Part shown: piece by piece, positions 18,201 to 27,982 of the stretch
Position numbering within the stretch: position 1 is the stretch's first letter
Layout: every line of letters starts with the position of its first letter
NCBI GenBank assembly: GCA_964389925.1
Contig: CAYMGE010000019.1
Coordinates: 1 to 64,000 of the forward strand
Origin: CALECP01 sp964389925
GTDB taxonomy: Bacteria; Chloroflexota; Anaerolineae; Promineifilales; Promineifilaceae
DNA: 64,000 nucleotides
Reading direction: 5' to 3'
Made by a program: the position numbers and the translations under genes
The notes under the pieces: generated by a model
The model's input: only the letters and a program-made list of their open reading frames with translations
Databases searched by the model: none
What the model was told of the DNA's origin: nothing

Positions 18201-19661
18201 ATGAATGACAAACAAGCAACGACAATTGTAATTTTTGGGGCGACGGGTGATTTGACAAAGCGTAAGCTCCTTCCTGCACTATATACACTGTGGCAGAAGG
18301 AGCGACTGCCTGAAGCCTTTCAGATTGTGGGATTTTCACGGAGCGGGTGGGACTCGGCCGAATTTCGCAAAAAGATGAAGAAGGGTCTTGAGGAACATTC
18401 GCGGACTGGCATGACGAAAGAGGCGTGGGCTGCATTTTCAGAACGTCTCCACTACATCTCTGGCAGCACGACCGAACCAGAAGGATACAAAAAGCTCAAC
18501 GATAAATTAAGCGAGCTTGAGGGGGACACACCGACTAATCGCATGTATTATCTCTCGGTGCCGCCGCGTATTTTTCCACCAATTGTGCATAATTTGTATG
18601 AGCAGGGGATGACGAAGGAGAGCGTGGACAGTTGGCGGCGCGTGATTGTCGAAAAGCCATTTGGCTATGATCTCGAAACGGCGACGAGTCTGAACAAAGC
18701 CCTGCACGAAGTTTTGGATGAAGATCAAATCTATCGTATCGACCACTATCTTGCCAAAGAGACGGTGCAGAACATTCTCGTTTTTCGCTTTGGCAACACC
18801 ATTTTTGAACCGGTTTGGAATCGCAACTATATTGAATCAGTGCAGATTACAGCGGCCGAAAACGTCGCCGTCGAGGGTCGCGCCGGTTATTACGACACGT
18901 CAGGCGTGCTGCGCGATATGTTCCAGAATCATCTGTTGCAGCTTTTGACGATTGTGGCAATGGAGCCACCTGCTTCATTTGCGGCCAACGCGATTCGTAA
19001 TGAGAAGTCTAAAGTGTTGGAGTCGATTCGGCCGATCAAACCCTCCACCGAATCCGTGCGCGGTCAGTATATTGGCTATCGAACGGCGGAGGGAGTTACC
19101 AACCGTAGCCAAACGGCGACGTTTGCGGCTTTGCGTCTCTACATTGACAACTGGCGTTGGAAAGATGTGCCATTCTACTTGCGCTCTGGCAAAGCATTAA
19201 AGGAGAAGAAAACAGAGATCACGATCAATTTCAAATCACCGCCGCACATGATGTTTCCGCTGCCGGCCGATTATCAAATTAGCTCAAACATGCTCTCCAT
19301 CTGCATTCAGCCCGATGAGGGCATCCATCTGAGCGTTGAAGCCAAAGTGCCAGACACCAGCGCGGAGATGCGCTCCGTCGATATGGAGTTTCATTATAAA
19401 GATTCGTTTGGGGAGGGCGCGATCCCCGGAGCGTATGAGCGGTTGCTCTTTGAAGCACTCAACGGAGATGCTAGCCTCTTCACACGTGGTGATAACATCG
19501 AACTGGCGTGGAGCTTAATCGATCCAATTCTCAAATCGTGGGATGAGAGCGTCCCGCCACTCATGTTTTACGAACAAGGGGACTGGGGGCCTGTTGAGTC
19601 GCATAAATTTATCGCGCAGACGCAGGATATTTGGCAGATGGGGTGTGGGGGGCATGATTAA
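18201..19661 (+). CDS. zwf: Glucose-6-phosphate 1-dehydrogenase
   Basis: A 486-residue enzyme that oxidises glucose 6-phosphate to 6-phosphogluconolactone with NADP, first step of the oxidative pentose phosphate pathway. Seen are the N-terminal FGATGDLTKRKLLPALY nucleotide motif, EKPFGYDLETA, the active-site RIDHYLAKE (Ala where most have Gly; H182), and MFQNHLLQL with the second catalytic His. The C-terminal domain has DVPFYLRSGKAL. Full normal length, with a strong terminator right after the stop. No gnd or pgl is in the window. Confidence 0.95.
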   Translation: MNDKQATTIVIFGATGDLTKRKLLPALYTLWQKERLPEAFQIVGFSRSGWDSAEFRKKMKKGLEEHSRTGMTKEAWAAFSERLHYISGSTTEPEGYKKLNDKLSELEGDTPTNRMYYLSVPPRIFPPIVHNLYEQGMTKESVDSWRRVIVEKPFGYDLETATSLNKALHEVLDEDQIYRIDHYLAKETVQNILVFRFGNTIFEPVWNRNYIESVQITAAENVAVEGRAGYYDTSGVLRDMFQNHLLQLLTIVAMEPPASFAANAIRNEKSKVLESIRPIKPSTESVRGQYIGYRTAEGVTNRSQTATFAALRLYIDNWRWKDVPFYLRSGKALKEKKTEITINFKSPPHMMFPLPADYQISSNMLSICIQPDEGIHLSVEAKVPDTSAEMRSVDMEFHYKDSFGEGAIPGAYERLLFEALNGDASLFTRGDNIELAWSLIDPILKSWDESVPPLMFYEQGDWGPVESHKFIAQTQDIWQMGCGGHD

Positions 19662-19666
19662 AGATA

Positions 19667-19700
19667 AAAACGCGGTTCCGTATAGGAACCGCGTTTTCGC
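19667..19700 (+). terminator. Rho-independent terminator after zwf
   Basis: AAAACGCGGTTCC pairs perfectly with GGAACCGCGTTTT across a five-base loop. The symmetric A/T tails allow use on either strand, so it may also serve the minus-strand surface-protein gene. Confidence 0.85.
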
Positions 19701-19710
19701 AACTTTATGT

Positions 19711-19742
19711 ATTCAGTGAACACAACCGAATACCGATTACCA
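19711..19742. repeat. Half copy of the GGTATTCGGTA word palindrome
   Basis: ATTCAGTGAACACAACCGAA followed by TACCGATTACCA matches the right arm of the copy at 5531-5612. No left arm is visible; the zwf terminator takes its place. Confidence 0.5.
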
Positions 19743-19757
19743 AGGGGTGTCTACTCG

Positions 19758-22700
19758 CTACTTCTTCACAACAAGCCACCCAAACAGCAAAGTCCCAATC
19801 AGCAATATCGACAATGAAATAAACGTCCACAGCAGGCCGAGCGATTGCGTTGCATCGGCCGACTGTGTCGCCCCATTCAATCGAATCGCCGTTGGTTCAT
19901 TGGCTAGCAAGACTGTTTCCGTCGCGTCATCAGCCGTCAGCGTATCTCCGTTGCTGCTGGTGAGATGGACAACTGAGGCGGTGACCTCGGCCGATGTCGT
20001 TTCAGCCTCCACTGGCTCAAAGTAGAGCGTGCCAAAGTTGACCGCTTCTGTCTGCGGCACAAACGACGCGCCCGTCAAGCGCACCGTATTCGCCGCGAAT
20101 GAGACATTACACGCACCAACGAGGTTGTTGCCGACACTACAACTCATCGCGGTGATGAGGGCAGGGTCAAAGGTGACATCCAGCGTCAACGCGCCAAACG
20201 GCGTATCGTCTGGCAGGTCGATCATAACAGCGACTTGACCATCGCCGAGTGGAGTCAGCCATAGCTGTGCGGCAGCCAACGCTCGACGTGCCGCACGTCG
20301 CTGTTGGATACAAAGCGCGTTGCTAATCCCAACCTCACATTGTGCAACATACATTGCATCGACAATGTTACATAGGCCGTTCGCATCGACATCACACTGT
20401 GACCAGTCGAGTGTGTTTTCTTCCAATGGGCAACCGGCTTCCGCGCTGCGTGCGCCGACGACATATTGTGAAATATACATCGCGTCGACGACGTTGCGTT
20501 GACTATCACACGAAACATCACCGTCAACGACCTCCGCCCCAATTGTGACACTGCCGCTACGCAGCGAAGTCGTGAGCGGATTACCGTTTGTGTCGGTAAA
20601 GGTCGCCGCATTGAGCAACAGTTCGCTGACGTTGCCGCCTGCCCCCGTCACGGTGAAGACAAATTCAGCCAACGAGCCAGCCATCATCACGCCCGTGTTG
20701 CTTGTCAGAGTGACGCGCACGCCGTTGCTTGAATAGTTGGGGTTGCAGAGGGCGGTGTCGAACTGTGTGGCTGGATCGGCCGAGCATTCCACCACGTCCA
20801 ACAACGCCGCATCATATATCAAATCAATTGTCGCACTGCCAATCGCGTTGCTCTGCGACCCCAGCAAAATCGTCACCGCGACTGTCTCTCCCGTCTCGGC
20901 CGCATAGTCACCCACGTAAATTTGGTCTTGTGGCAGAGGGGTTGCCGTCGGTGGGGGCGTGTTTGTGGCTGTTGGCTGCGCCGTTGGGACAGGCGAAGAT
21001 GTGGCTGTTGGTAGCGGCGTGGGCGTATAAGTTGGCAGCGGTGTTGGCAGTGGATCGACGGGTTCGACAGCCGGAACCGCGCCGACAAATGTCTCACCCC
21101 ACATGTCGATCAACTTCAACATGCCAAGATCGCTGTGATGTGTTCCATCCCCACTTAGATAAGAGCTGCCATCACGCTCAACATTGTTGCGGAAAACCGT
21201 GTAGAAGTCAGGGCCGGGAATCAGGCGATATTTTGCCGCGACTGCGTCGATGTCACCCAAAATTTTGCGCTTGGTGACGAGCGTGCCATAGCCACCGCGT
21301 GTTTCATCGGTGTCGGGGATACGCGCCACAATTGGCACACGCCCCAGCGCGATCAGGTCTGCCACCGCCGCATCGAGCCGATTACCATACTCTGTTATGT
21401 TAAAGCCGGGGACTCCGATAGCATCTTCACTATCGAGCGCGTCATTCGTGCCGAGCGCAATGCCCCAGAAGCGTGCATTGGCCTGCATATCGTCTAACGC
21501 AAGCGCGTCGTAAATATCGACTTCGCCATCGGGTTGGTCGGTGAGGCCACTCGAATTTTGTCCAGACAGGCCGTATGTCGTGAACATCATGTCCTGCTCT
21601 TCACCGCGCAGTGTTTTGATTTTGGCGGCGAGGCCAAGCGTGCCGATGGTCTCGAAATCGGAGGCGGTCAGTGAGTCGCCGTAGATAGCGAATGAGTCGA
21701 GATTGCTGCTGTTACCATTGGGGGCAAAGAGACGAATCTCGCGTAGGCCAAAATCTCGGCCGGGATTCGCCGTCTCGCTGGCATTGCCATCAGTGACATA
21801 CATGCGTAGCCAGTGATAGCCACCTGCTGGGACAGTCAGCTTGTGCAGGCGTTGGCTGCGATTGTTGCCCGTGACGGTGAGAATCGTTTGCCAGTTGCCG
21901 TCAATGCCGTTGGTCGAATCGGCCGAGACCTGCATCAGATAATCGCGCGGATTGCTTTCTGGGTAGCTGCCCGAATCGGGACGAGGATACCAGTTGCCAT
22001 TCACAAAGTAGTTGAAGTAGTAGTCGCCGCTCAGTTCTTGTTCTAGGTCAATGGCGACGATGGCGACTTCGCCCAATGCCGAATCGGCCGTAAACTTCGC
22101 CGACCCTGTGCGCGTGATGCCATTGTTGCCACAGCGATAGTCGGTCAAAAATTCGCTGGGGTCTGCGCTGGCATTGGATGGCTGCTGATAGCAAAACCAC
22201 GACTCTGCATTTTGCGTGTGGACAAATCGACCGGCCGCGATATTGTCAAACGTCATCTCAGGTGCTTGTAGGAAGTTGGGGTTGATGGTGTAGACGGTGA
22301 ATGGGGCGTAGGCGTTGCGGTTGGCGGCCGATTGAACGCGCAGATACCCGTCTCCATCCGGCACGGCTGGCACAATGGCGCGAATGAAACTGTCTGTCCA
22401 TTCAACTACCTGTGCATTTGCGCCCAAAATCTCAACGGAGCCGGCCGAATTGCCAAAACCAGAGCCAAACATGCCAATCTCATACCCAATCACGCCGGAG
22501 CTATTGGCAACTTCAATCTCGATCCCTGCATCAGAGGGCGGTGCGGTCGGCGACGGAACAGGGGTCAGCGTGGGCGCAGGGGTTCCCGCCGGCACTGTCA
22601 CGGTTGGCTCAGGCGTGGGCGTGACTGCGTTTTGAGGGAAAGGCGCGGTAAACGCCTCAGCCCAGCCCGCGATCAAGGCTTCACGTCCCGTGTAGCTGTG

Positions 22701-25430
22701 GTGTGTGCCATCATCGCTGATGTAAGAAGCGTCATTGGCCTTGATGTTGCGGCGGAATTCTGTGAAGAAGTCTGGACCGGGAATCAGGCGATAGGTTGCC
22801 GCAATCGTGTCAATATCGGTCAATACCTTTTGCTTAGAAGCGGTATCACCATAGCCGTTGATCGATTCATCCGTATCGGGGAGGCGAGCGATGATCGGCA
22901 CGCGCCCACGACTGATCAGTTCTTGAACTGCGCCATCGAGCCGCTCATCAAACTGCATGAGGAACGAGTTGGGATCATTTAGGTTGACGGCTCCACCGCC
23001 GATGTCATTTGTGCCAAGCGCGATGCCCCAGTAGAGCGCGTTGTCCGCCATGTTGTCGATGGCAAACGCATCGTAGAGGTCGCTGTCAAAGTAGTCGGTG
23101 TCCATCAGGCGATCGGCTTTTGCACCGGGCAGCCCATACAGTGTCAGCGGCAGTGCGTTGTCTGATAGGCGGCGCGTTTGTGCTTGTGCGCTGAATCCGC
23201 GTGGCCCGATGATGTCGAATGCCGTAAATGTCAGTGAGTCGCCATAGATGGCAATCGAATCGGGGCGACCTGTGCCGTTCGCTTTGTAAACATGAACTTG
23301 GCGCAGCAAGAAGTCGCGCCCTGCCGGCTCACTGTAGTCAGCGTATCCGTCTGTGACGCGCATTCGCAGCCATCTGTAGTTGCCAGCGGCCGGAATGTCT
23401 ACAACATGATAGCGCGTCGTGCGGTTGTTGTCGGCGACAGTTTGCAGGGTTGTCCATGTGCCGTCTGTGCCGTTGGTGGAATCGGCCGAGACATCAATCG
23501 TATACGTGCGCGGATAGCTCTTGCGCCAGCTCGCTTGGGATTCGTGATACGGTTCCCAATAGGTGTCGGAGGTGAATTGGTAGATGTGTTGACCACTCAA
23601 CACGCTGTCAGAGCGGAAGGCCAGCGTTGCGGTTGTGCCGAGCGAGGAATCGGCCGCAAACACCGCTTCGCCCGACCCGACAAACCCACCTGAGCCACAG
23701 CGATAGTTGGTGAGGAAGCGGCCGATTTCGATGGCTGCGCCCGTCTCAATATCGTTGCAGTAGCCAAACTCAAGCCCGTCTAAAAAGAGCGTCTCATCAA
23801 ATGAGATTTCATCATACGTCTGCTGGGCAGGCAGCAAGAAGTTGGGGTCGATTGAGTAAACGGTAAAGGGAGCGGCCGTTGCATCCCCATTCTGTTTCAT
23901 GAGGCGGAGTTCGCCCGTTCCATCAGCCACATTTGGCACAATCGCACGAATAAATCCGTCTTCCCATTCGAGGACTGTTGCCTGTGCGCCCAAAATGGTC
24001 AATGTGCCAGCCCCGCCAAACCCTTCGCCAAAAACACCAATTTCATAGCCGCTCACCCCTGAGATATTACTGAATTCAATCTCTAGCGGCAGTTGTGGGG
24101 TCGCTGTAGCAGGGGTCGTTGGCTGTGGCGTGTCGGTCGGTGGCAAGGTCGCCGTTGGTGGTGGCGGCAATTGTGTGTTCGTTGGCGTTATGTTGGGGTC
24201 TGGGGTCGCTGTTGGCACAATCTCGCCGGGGGTTGATGTCCAGAACGAGGCAGTGTGAGCAGACCATGTGCCACCCCACCAGTTATCACCACGCAGCTTA
24301 ACTGTCTGCACTGTCGGTGGTATCGCCATCCAATAGGTGCGGAACTGTTCCGATTTGTATTCGCTCGCGGCCTGCGCTTGCAGCGTCGCGGTTTGCCAGT
24401 TTAACCCATTGTCAAAGCTGACCTCTAGGTTGTCACCAACACCGACAAAACGCAAGAAGCTATTGGCTGGGGCAGGCGTGTCAAATGTGAATGTATCGGC
24501 CGCAGGGCTTACCATGCGATTGGTTGCCTGGATCATCCCAAAGGGAATGGCTGGGTCGATAGAGAAGTTGTCCCAGCGATAGGTATTCGACTCGTTGATG
24601 TTCCATGAGTGATGCCCAAATTGGACAATGCCCTGTGTCCAGTCGAGCGGTGGGCTAATGGCGGTGTCGAGGAAGCAGTGGGCGTGGTCGGGGAAGCAGA
24701 CAGAGATGTGATCGGCCGATAGCCGCACCTCTACAGTTTCAAGTCGCGTGTCGCTCGGTGTCAGTCCGTTTTGTGACAACACCGACTCAATCGTCGTGTA
24801 GTTATCATAGAGGTTGCTTGCCACAAAATCGCGGATGACGGAAGCCTCAATGCGCGTTTGTCCCAGCGTCAAGCCAGTTCGTAGCAGAATACCGTTTTTT
24901 GGCTCACCCGTTGCGGCCGGCAGCCAATCTTGAATCGGCAGTTGCAAATTGTCTTCAAACGGCGTGACCCAGATATTCAGAAAATCCTTTCCATCAGGGC
25001 GCAGCGTGGAGACATCAAAACGGATGACTGCCTCTTCATTGCCAAAATCAGCCATCTGATTGGGCGTGAGGTAGATCATGCCATAGCCCGTCGCGTTGAG
25101 TGCCGTCTGCACTGTGCCATCACAGACAAAGACAGCATCTTCGTGGGCGGTAACGGGATGAGATGCGGGGGACGGGGCGCAGGTGGGGGAAAAATCGGCC
25201 GAAACTGTATCCAATTGCGACCATGTATTGACTTCTTTGCTATGAACAACGACATCCCAATCGGTCGGTTGCCATGGCTGTGGCTCATTGGGGAATGAAT
25301 CAATTGGCTCATTAAAAGCGACTGCTGCTGCCTCACCAGCTATCAATTGACTATGAATCAACACACTTCCGAAAATAAACAGACAGACAAAAATGCCGTA
25401 CATCAGCACGGATCCAAGACGTTCTACCAT
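19758..25430 (-). CDS. Large membrane-anchored surface protein with two SGNH hydrolase modules and cohesin/dockerin-like modules
   Basis: 1890 residues. A hydrophobic signal segment lies at about 8-30. Residues about 60-400 are beta-rich with no family I can name. Two tandem modules follow, each made of a Thr/Pro linker (about 400-447; 930-963), an IPT/TIG-like strand unit (about 448-513; 967-1030), a beta region and an SGNH/GDSL esterase-like domain (about 720-920; 1245-1440). Each hydrolase has a GDSLT block, a GTND block and DGTHHS with the Asp-His pair. Then come a cohesin-like domain (about 1500-1632), a dockerin-like pair of calcium loops (about 1635-1705; DVDANGLCNIVDAMYVAQ), a second cohesin-like domain (about 1720-1807) and a C-terminal membrane helix (about 1867-1888). 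It is probably an envelope-bound carbohydrate or acyl esterase; it is not a typical free cellulosome part. Confidence 0.85.
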   Translation of the reverse strand: MVERLGSVLMYGIFVCLFIFGSVLIHSQLIAGEAAAVAFNEPIDSFPNEPQPWQPTDWDVVVHSKEVNTWSQLDTVSADFSPTCAPSPASHPVTAHEDAVFVCDGTVQTALNATGYGMIYLTPNQMADFGNEEAVIRFDVSTLRPDGKDFLNIWVTPFEDNLQLPIQDWLPAATGEPKNGILLRTGLTLGQTRIEASVIRDFVASNLYDNYTTIESVLSQNGLTPSDTRLETVEVRLSADHISVCFPDHAHCFLDTAISPPLDWTQGIVQFGHHSWNINESNTYRWDNFSIDPAIPFGMIQATNRMVSPAADTFTFDTPAPANSFLRFVGVGDNLEVSFDNGLNWQTATLQAQAASEYKSEQFRTYWMAIPPTVQTVKLRGDNWWGGTWSAHTASFWTSTPGEIVPTATPDPNITPTNTQLPPPPTATLPPTDTPQPTTPATATPQLPLEIEFSNISGVSGYEIGVFGEGFGGAGTLTILGAQATVLEWEDGFIRAIVPNVADGTGELRLMKQNGDATAAPFTVYSIDPNFLLPAQQTYDEISFDETLFLDGLEFGYCNDIETGAAIEIGRFLTNYRCGSGGFVGSGEAVFAADSSLGTTATLAFRSDSVLSGQHIYQFTSDTYWEPYHESQASWRKSYPRTYTIDVSADSTNGTDGTWTTLQTVADNNRTTRYHVVDIPAAGNYRWLRMRVTDGYADYSEPAGRDFLLRQVHVYKANGTGRPDSIAIYGDSLTFTAFDIIGPRGFSAQAQTRRLSDNALPLTLYGLPGAKADRLMDTDYFDSDLYDAFAIDNMADNALYWGIALGTNDIGGGAVNLNDPNSFLMQFDERLDGAVQELISRGRVPIIARLPDTDESINGYGDTASKQKVLTDIDTIAATYRLIPGPDFFTEFRRNIKANDASYISDDGTHHSYTGREALIAGWAEAFTAPFPQNAVTPTPEPTVTVPAGTPAPTLTPVPSPTAPPSDAGIEIEVANSSGVIGYEIGMFGSGFGNSAGSVEILGANAQVVEWTDSFIRAIVPAVPDGDGYLRVQSAANRNAYAPFTVYTINPNFLQAPEMTFDNIAAGRFVHTQNAESWFCYQQPSNASADPSEFLTDYRCGNNGITRTGSAKFTADSALGEVAIVAIDLEQELSGDYYFNYFVNGNWYPRPDSGSYPESNPRDYLMQVSADSTNGIDGNWQTILTVTGNNRSQRLHKLTVPAGGYHWLRMYVTDGNASETANPGRDFGLREIRLFAPNGNSSNLDSFAIYGDSLTASDFETIGTLGLAAKIKTLRGEEQDMMFTTYGLSGQNSSGLTDQPDGEVDIYDALALDDMQANARFWGIALGTNDALDSEDAIGVPGFNITEYGNRLDAAVADLIALGRVPIVARIPDTDETRGGYGTLVTKRKILGDIDAVAAKYRLIPGPDFYTVFRNNVERDGSSYLSGDGTHHSDLGMLKLIDMWGETFVGAVPAVEPVDPLPTPLPTYTPTPLPTATSSPVPTAQPTATNTPPPTATPLPQDQIYVGDYAAETGETVAVTILLGSQSNAIGSATIDLIYDAALLDVVECSADPATQFDTALCNPNYSSNGVRVTLTSNTGVMMAGSLAEFVFTVTGAGGNVSELLLNAATFTDTNGNPLTTSLRSGSVTIGAEVVDGDVSCDSQRNVVDAMYISQYVVGARSAEAGCPLEENTLDWSQCDVDANGLCNIVDAMYVAQCEVGISNALCIQQRRAARRALAAAQLWLTPLGDGQVAVMIDLPDDTPFGALTLDVTFDPALITAMSCSVGNNLVGACNVSFAANTVRLTGASFVPQTEAVNFGTLYFEPVEAETTSAEVTASVVHLTSSNGDTLTADDATETVLLANEPTAIRLNGATQSADATQSLGLLWTFISLSILLIGTLLFGWLVVKK

Positions 25431-25761
25431 TACTAGCTCCCACTATCTATTCTAAGGCCTACAACCACACTTGCTTTTGTTCCAAGATGCTGCCACTACA
25501 CAAAACGACTTTAGCCGTGCGATTTTGGCACTTATTCCAAACCTATTGGGCTGACGCAGAGCGAATATCTCTTTCACAAGCCCAACTTCACTCAAATTAT
25601 GAAGATTTTAGAAACGTTCACGGAAGAGTCTATAAAATCAATCTTGCAATGTAAACGGCGTTTAGGGGAAATCGGCCGCAGAATCAAATTGTTCACGCTT
25701 GCTTCACGGGGTCGGTGGTTTGAGGATCAAAAACAGGCCGTTGTTCATTGGGGGAGAGCCA
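25431..25761. other. Intergenic region, no gene recognised
   Basis: 331 bases between two minus-strand genes. The minus-strand promoter and ribosome binding site (GGGAG, minus strand) of the surface protein lie at its left end. A short plus-strand stretch ending YEDFRNVHGRVYKINLAM-stop (to about 25653) could be a gene remnant, but it matches nothing I know. One CGGCCG core is at about 25674. Confidence 0.4.
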
Positions 25762-26625
25762 CTAAAGCATAAACGCATCTTCCACCGACGCTGCTTTATA
25801 GACGCGCCAAACTTCACGATGGGTTAGCGTTTGATTCGGCCGAATCAGCGAGATAGGGGAAAGCGTTTCTAGCTCTAGGAATTGGGAGTTGCAGTAGATT
25901 TGGCTGGAGCTGTCAAAATCGTAGTAGCGGGCGGCGTGGTCATAAGCGGCTTCTTTGACAAAGAGAGTGTCCTTGTTCCAGTAAGCTAGCCAGCCAACGG
26001 GGTTGGGTGCGCCAATTTTGAGGGCTTCATCATCGCGAATGGTTGCATTAATGCGGATGCGGTCGTTTTTGAGGGTCAGGTGAGGGGAGTTGATGTTGGT
26101 GTAAGGCCAGAAGGTGATCGGCCGATTGCCCCAATAGCCCCCCGCATCGAGCGGTTCCGTGTTTTGTGGCAGGGCGGCCGAGCCGCCTATCGCCATCTGC
26201 GTAATCGCCCACGCCGCACATTCAATTGCCCAAACGCTGCGATTCGTCAACATATGCTCAACGATGACGGTTGCACTATCATCGGGCAAGGTCACCGTCA
26301 GCGATTTTTCGATTCCCGACGCATCGGGCTTTTGTGTCACACGAACGCCATTTGTGATGGCCTCAACCTGCACATTAAACGCATCTGGCAGATAAGTTCG
26401 CTCAGGCAGTTCGGGAGCAACCCATAGGCGGTGTCCGCCAAATAAGCGCAGCTTGCCGACGTTGGGGCAGTCCAGTGTGACACCTGGAATTTCTGCAAAG
26501 AGATTGTCACCATCATTAAAACGCAAGCTCAAGATGCGGGGGCCGATTGACTCAGCAACGACAACTGAAAGAGCTGTATTGTTAAGTTCAATGCAGTTCA
26601 AACCCATAAATCGTGTGGCATTCAT
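25762..26625 (-). CDS. Aldose-1-epimerase-like (DUF4380-type) protein
   Basis: A 287-residue protein with the galactose-mutarotase beta-sandwich look: the N-terminal NTALSVVVAESIGPRILSL, then FGGHRLWVAPE, with an Arg in the position typical of mutarotase-like folds. ECAAWAITQMAIGG and the C-terminal LELETLSPISLIRPNQTL-THREVW are strong markers of the mutarotase superfamily and DUF4380. It probably binds or epimerises a sugar; the catalytic pair is not certain. Monocistronic on the minus strand, followed by a dispensable spacer. Confidence 0.75.
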   Translation of the reverse strand: MNATRFMGLNCIELNNTALSVVVAESIGPRILSLRFNDGDNLFAEIPGVTLDCPNVGKLRLFGGHRLWVAPELPERTYLPDAFNVQVEAITNGVRVTQKPDASGIEKSLTVTLPDDSATVIVEHMLTNRSVWAIECAAWAITQMAIGGSAALPQNTEPLDAGGYWGNRPITFWPYTNINSPHLTLKNDRIRINATIRDDEALKIGAPNPVGWLAYWNKDTLFVKEAAYDHAARYYDFDSSSQIYCNSQFLELETLSPISLIRPNQTLTHREVWRVYKAASVEDAFML

Positions 26626-26638
26626 AACTGTTTTGCGA

Positions 26639-26939
26639 TTAGTTTGCGCTATCTTCTGGTTCGCGGGGAATCCGTGATTTCAACCAGCTAATTTCTCCGC
26701 GATGATTGATTTCATCCTCATAGACGTGATACCACATCCAATAGTTGTTGGCGGCCTGCTCATTCCATGGCAACTCTTTCCAAAGCCATTCGTCATCTGG
26801 TGCTGGCTTGGTCATCATAGCGAAAATCGAGTTGGTGGATGGTCAAGTCCTGAACCCAGCGAATGGTCGTGGAATGGTTAATTTTTCCTTGCTCACCACC
26901 GTAGAAATGAAAGCGTGAACATACTGTCCACGTTTTCAT
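26639..26939 (-). pseudogene. Broken DinB-superfamily gene
   Basis: On the minus strand two frames join into one recognisable protein. The first (ATG at 26939, stop at 26793) reads through KINHSTTIRWVQDLTIHQLD; the second (down to the stop at 26639) reads NYWMWYHVYEDEINHRGEI followed by SWLKSR. The second stretch is the C-terminal signature of DinB-like (DUF664-type) four-helix proteins, including the metal His region. A frameshift near 26793-26842 separates the parts and the usual first helices are missing. Neither piece alone is long enough to fold, so I call it a pseudogene. It directly follows the methyltransferase gene. Confidence 0.6.
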
Positions 26940-26941
26940 CT

Positions 26942-27757
26942 TTAGGCTTTATGCGCGACCGCAAACAGTTCACGCTCGAAGAACCAGCGGAATGGGGGGG
27001 CATCAAAGGCGAGCTTACGCAGACTTGCCATGACCGAATTTTCATCACGGTTTTGTGGGGGGGAGTCGAGCCAGACCCGACCGCGAAACCCCGCCTTTCG
27101 CATCGTTTGGTGCATACTCAGAGGGGACTGCTCGTTGACATGCACGTGCTGGTTGACAGGGACTATCGCACGGGGGTCTTTGGGGTAATCGGCCCCCTGT
27201 CCCATCAAGGTGCGAACGCGCCGCACCCACGGATACGCATACTGATCGTACCAGCGATTTGGTGCGGTGTGCATGATGAACTTGCCATCGGGCTTGAGAA
27301 CGCGGTGTGTTTCGAGCAGTGCTTGATGCAATTCCCATGGATAGAGATGTTCGACCACATCATACATGAGAACGCGATCAAAATAACCGGTTGGGAACGG
27401 TAATTTTTTCGCATCGGAGCGACAAACGCCTGCCCGGATGTTGCCATAATGTCCTTCTTCAATGGCTTGTTCGATAACATCACGGGTCATGCGCGTGGCA
27501 ACGTGGGCGTAGTCGATGCCGTAGCATTCAACGCCTTCCTCGATGCAGTGGCGCACAATTTCGCCTCGGCCGCAGCCCACATCGAGGATTTTCATGCCTG
27601 CTGTGACTTCGGCAATGTCAAACGAGTGACGCAAACGGCGCGAGAGGTGCTGCCCTTCTGATTCGATAAATTCCTCGAATCCTTCACAGGCGGTTAAAAA
27701 GTATTCTTCGTCGTATAACTCCGACGGGAGGGAGGGTTTTCCATTCAGACTGCTCAT
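26942..27757 (-). CDS. Class I SAM-dependent methyltransferase
   Basis: A 271-residue methyltransferase. Motif I is KILDVGCGRGEIV near residue 56, motif II/III the GIDYAHVATRM and SDAKKLPFPTGYFDRVLMYDVVEHL run, then LLETHRVLKPDGKFIMHTAPN. This is the Methyltransf_11/UbiE-like group; the acceptor is unknown. The ATG is preceded on the minus strand by TATAAT (plus 27766-27771) ending eight bases before it, so the transcript has almost no leader. The broken DinB-like gene follows it. Confidence 0.88.
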   Translation of the reverse strand: MSSLNGKPSLPSELYDEEYFLTACEGFEEFIESEGQHLSRRLRHSFDIAEVTAGMKILDVGCGRGEIVRHCIEEGVECYGIDYAHVATRMTRDVIEQAIEEGHYGNIRAGVCRSDAKKLPFPTGYFDRVLMYDVVEHLYPWELHQALLETHRVLKPDGKFIMHTAPNRWYDQYAYPWVRRVRTLMGQGADYPKDPRAIVPVNQHVHVNEQSPLSMHQTMRKAGFRGRVWLDSPPQNRDENSVMASLRKLAFDAPPFRWFFERELFAVAHKA

Positions 27758-27765
27758 TAGCGTGC

Positions 27766-27771
27766 ATTATA
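27766..27771 (-). promoter_or_regulatory. -10 box of the methyltransferase, near-leaderless
   Basis: TATAAT on the minus strand, with its last base eight bases before the ATG at 27757. A predicted transcription start falls within about two bases of the ATG. Confidence 0.45.
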
Positions 27772-27982
27772 AATTTGTCGTAGACAAGGGGCAAATTGGC
27801 AGCAATTGGCTCACCTGCCAATCATGTACCATTGCATCGTTGTGAGCGGGAACCTACAATTTTTGGAAGTGATTCCATACAGGACATGAACAAGAAAGCG
27901 GCTTTGCCGCAAAACCCTCACCCCCTCTCCCAAAGGCCAGAGGTGAGGATTTCAGATTTTCCTATACTAGGACAAAAGATTT

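Noticed and set aside
20729..24301. Plus-strand frames across the surface-protein gene
   Set aside because: Complement of the Thr/Pro linkers and SGNH modules; no motif, no ribosome sites.
19758..25430. True cellulosome scaffoldin
   Set aside because: Only two cohesin-like domains, no carbohydrate-binding module seen, and a C-terminal membrane helix in place of a scaffold dock.
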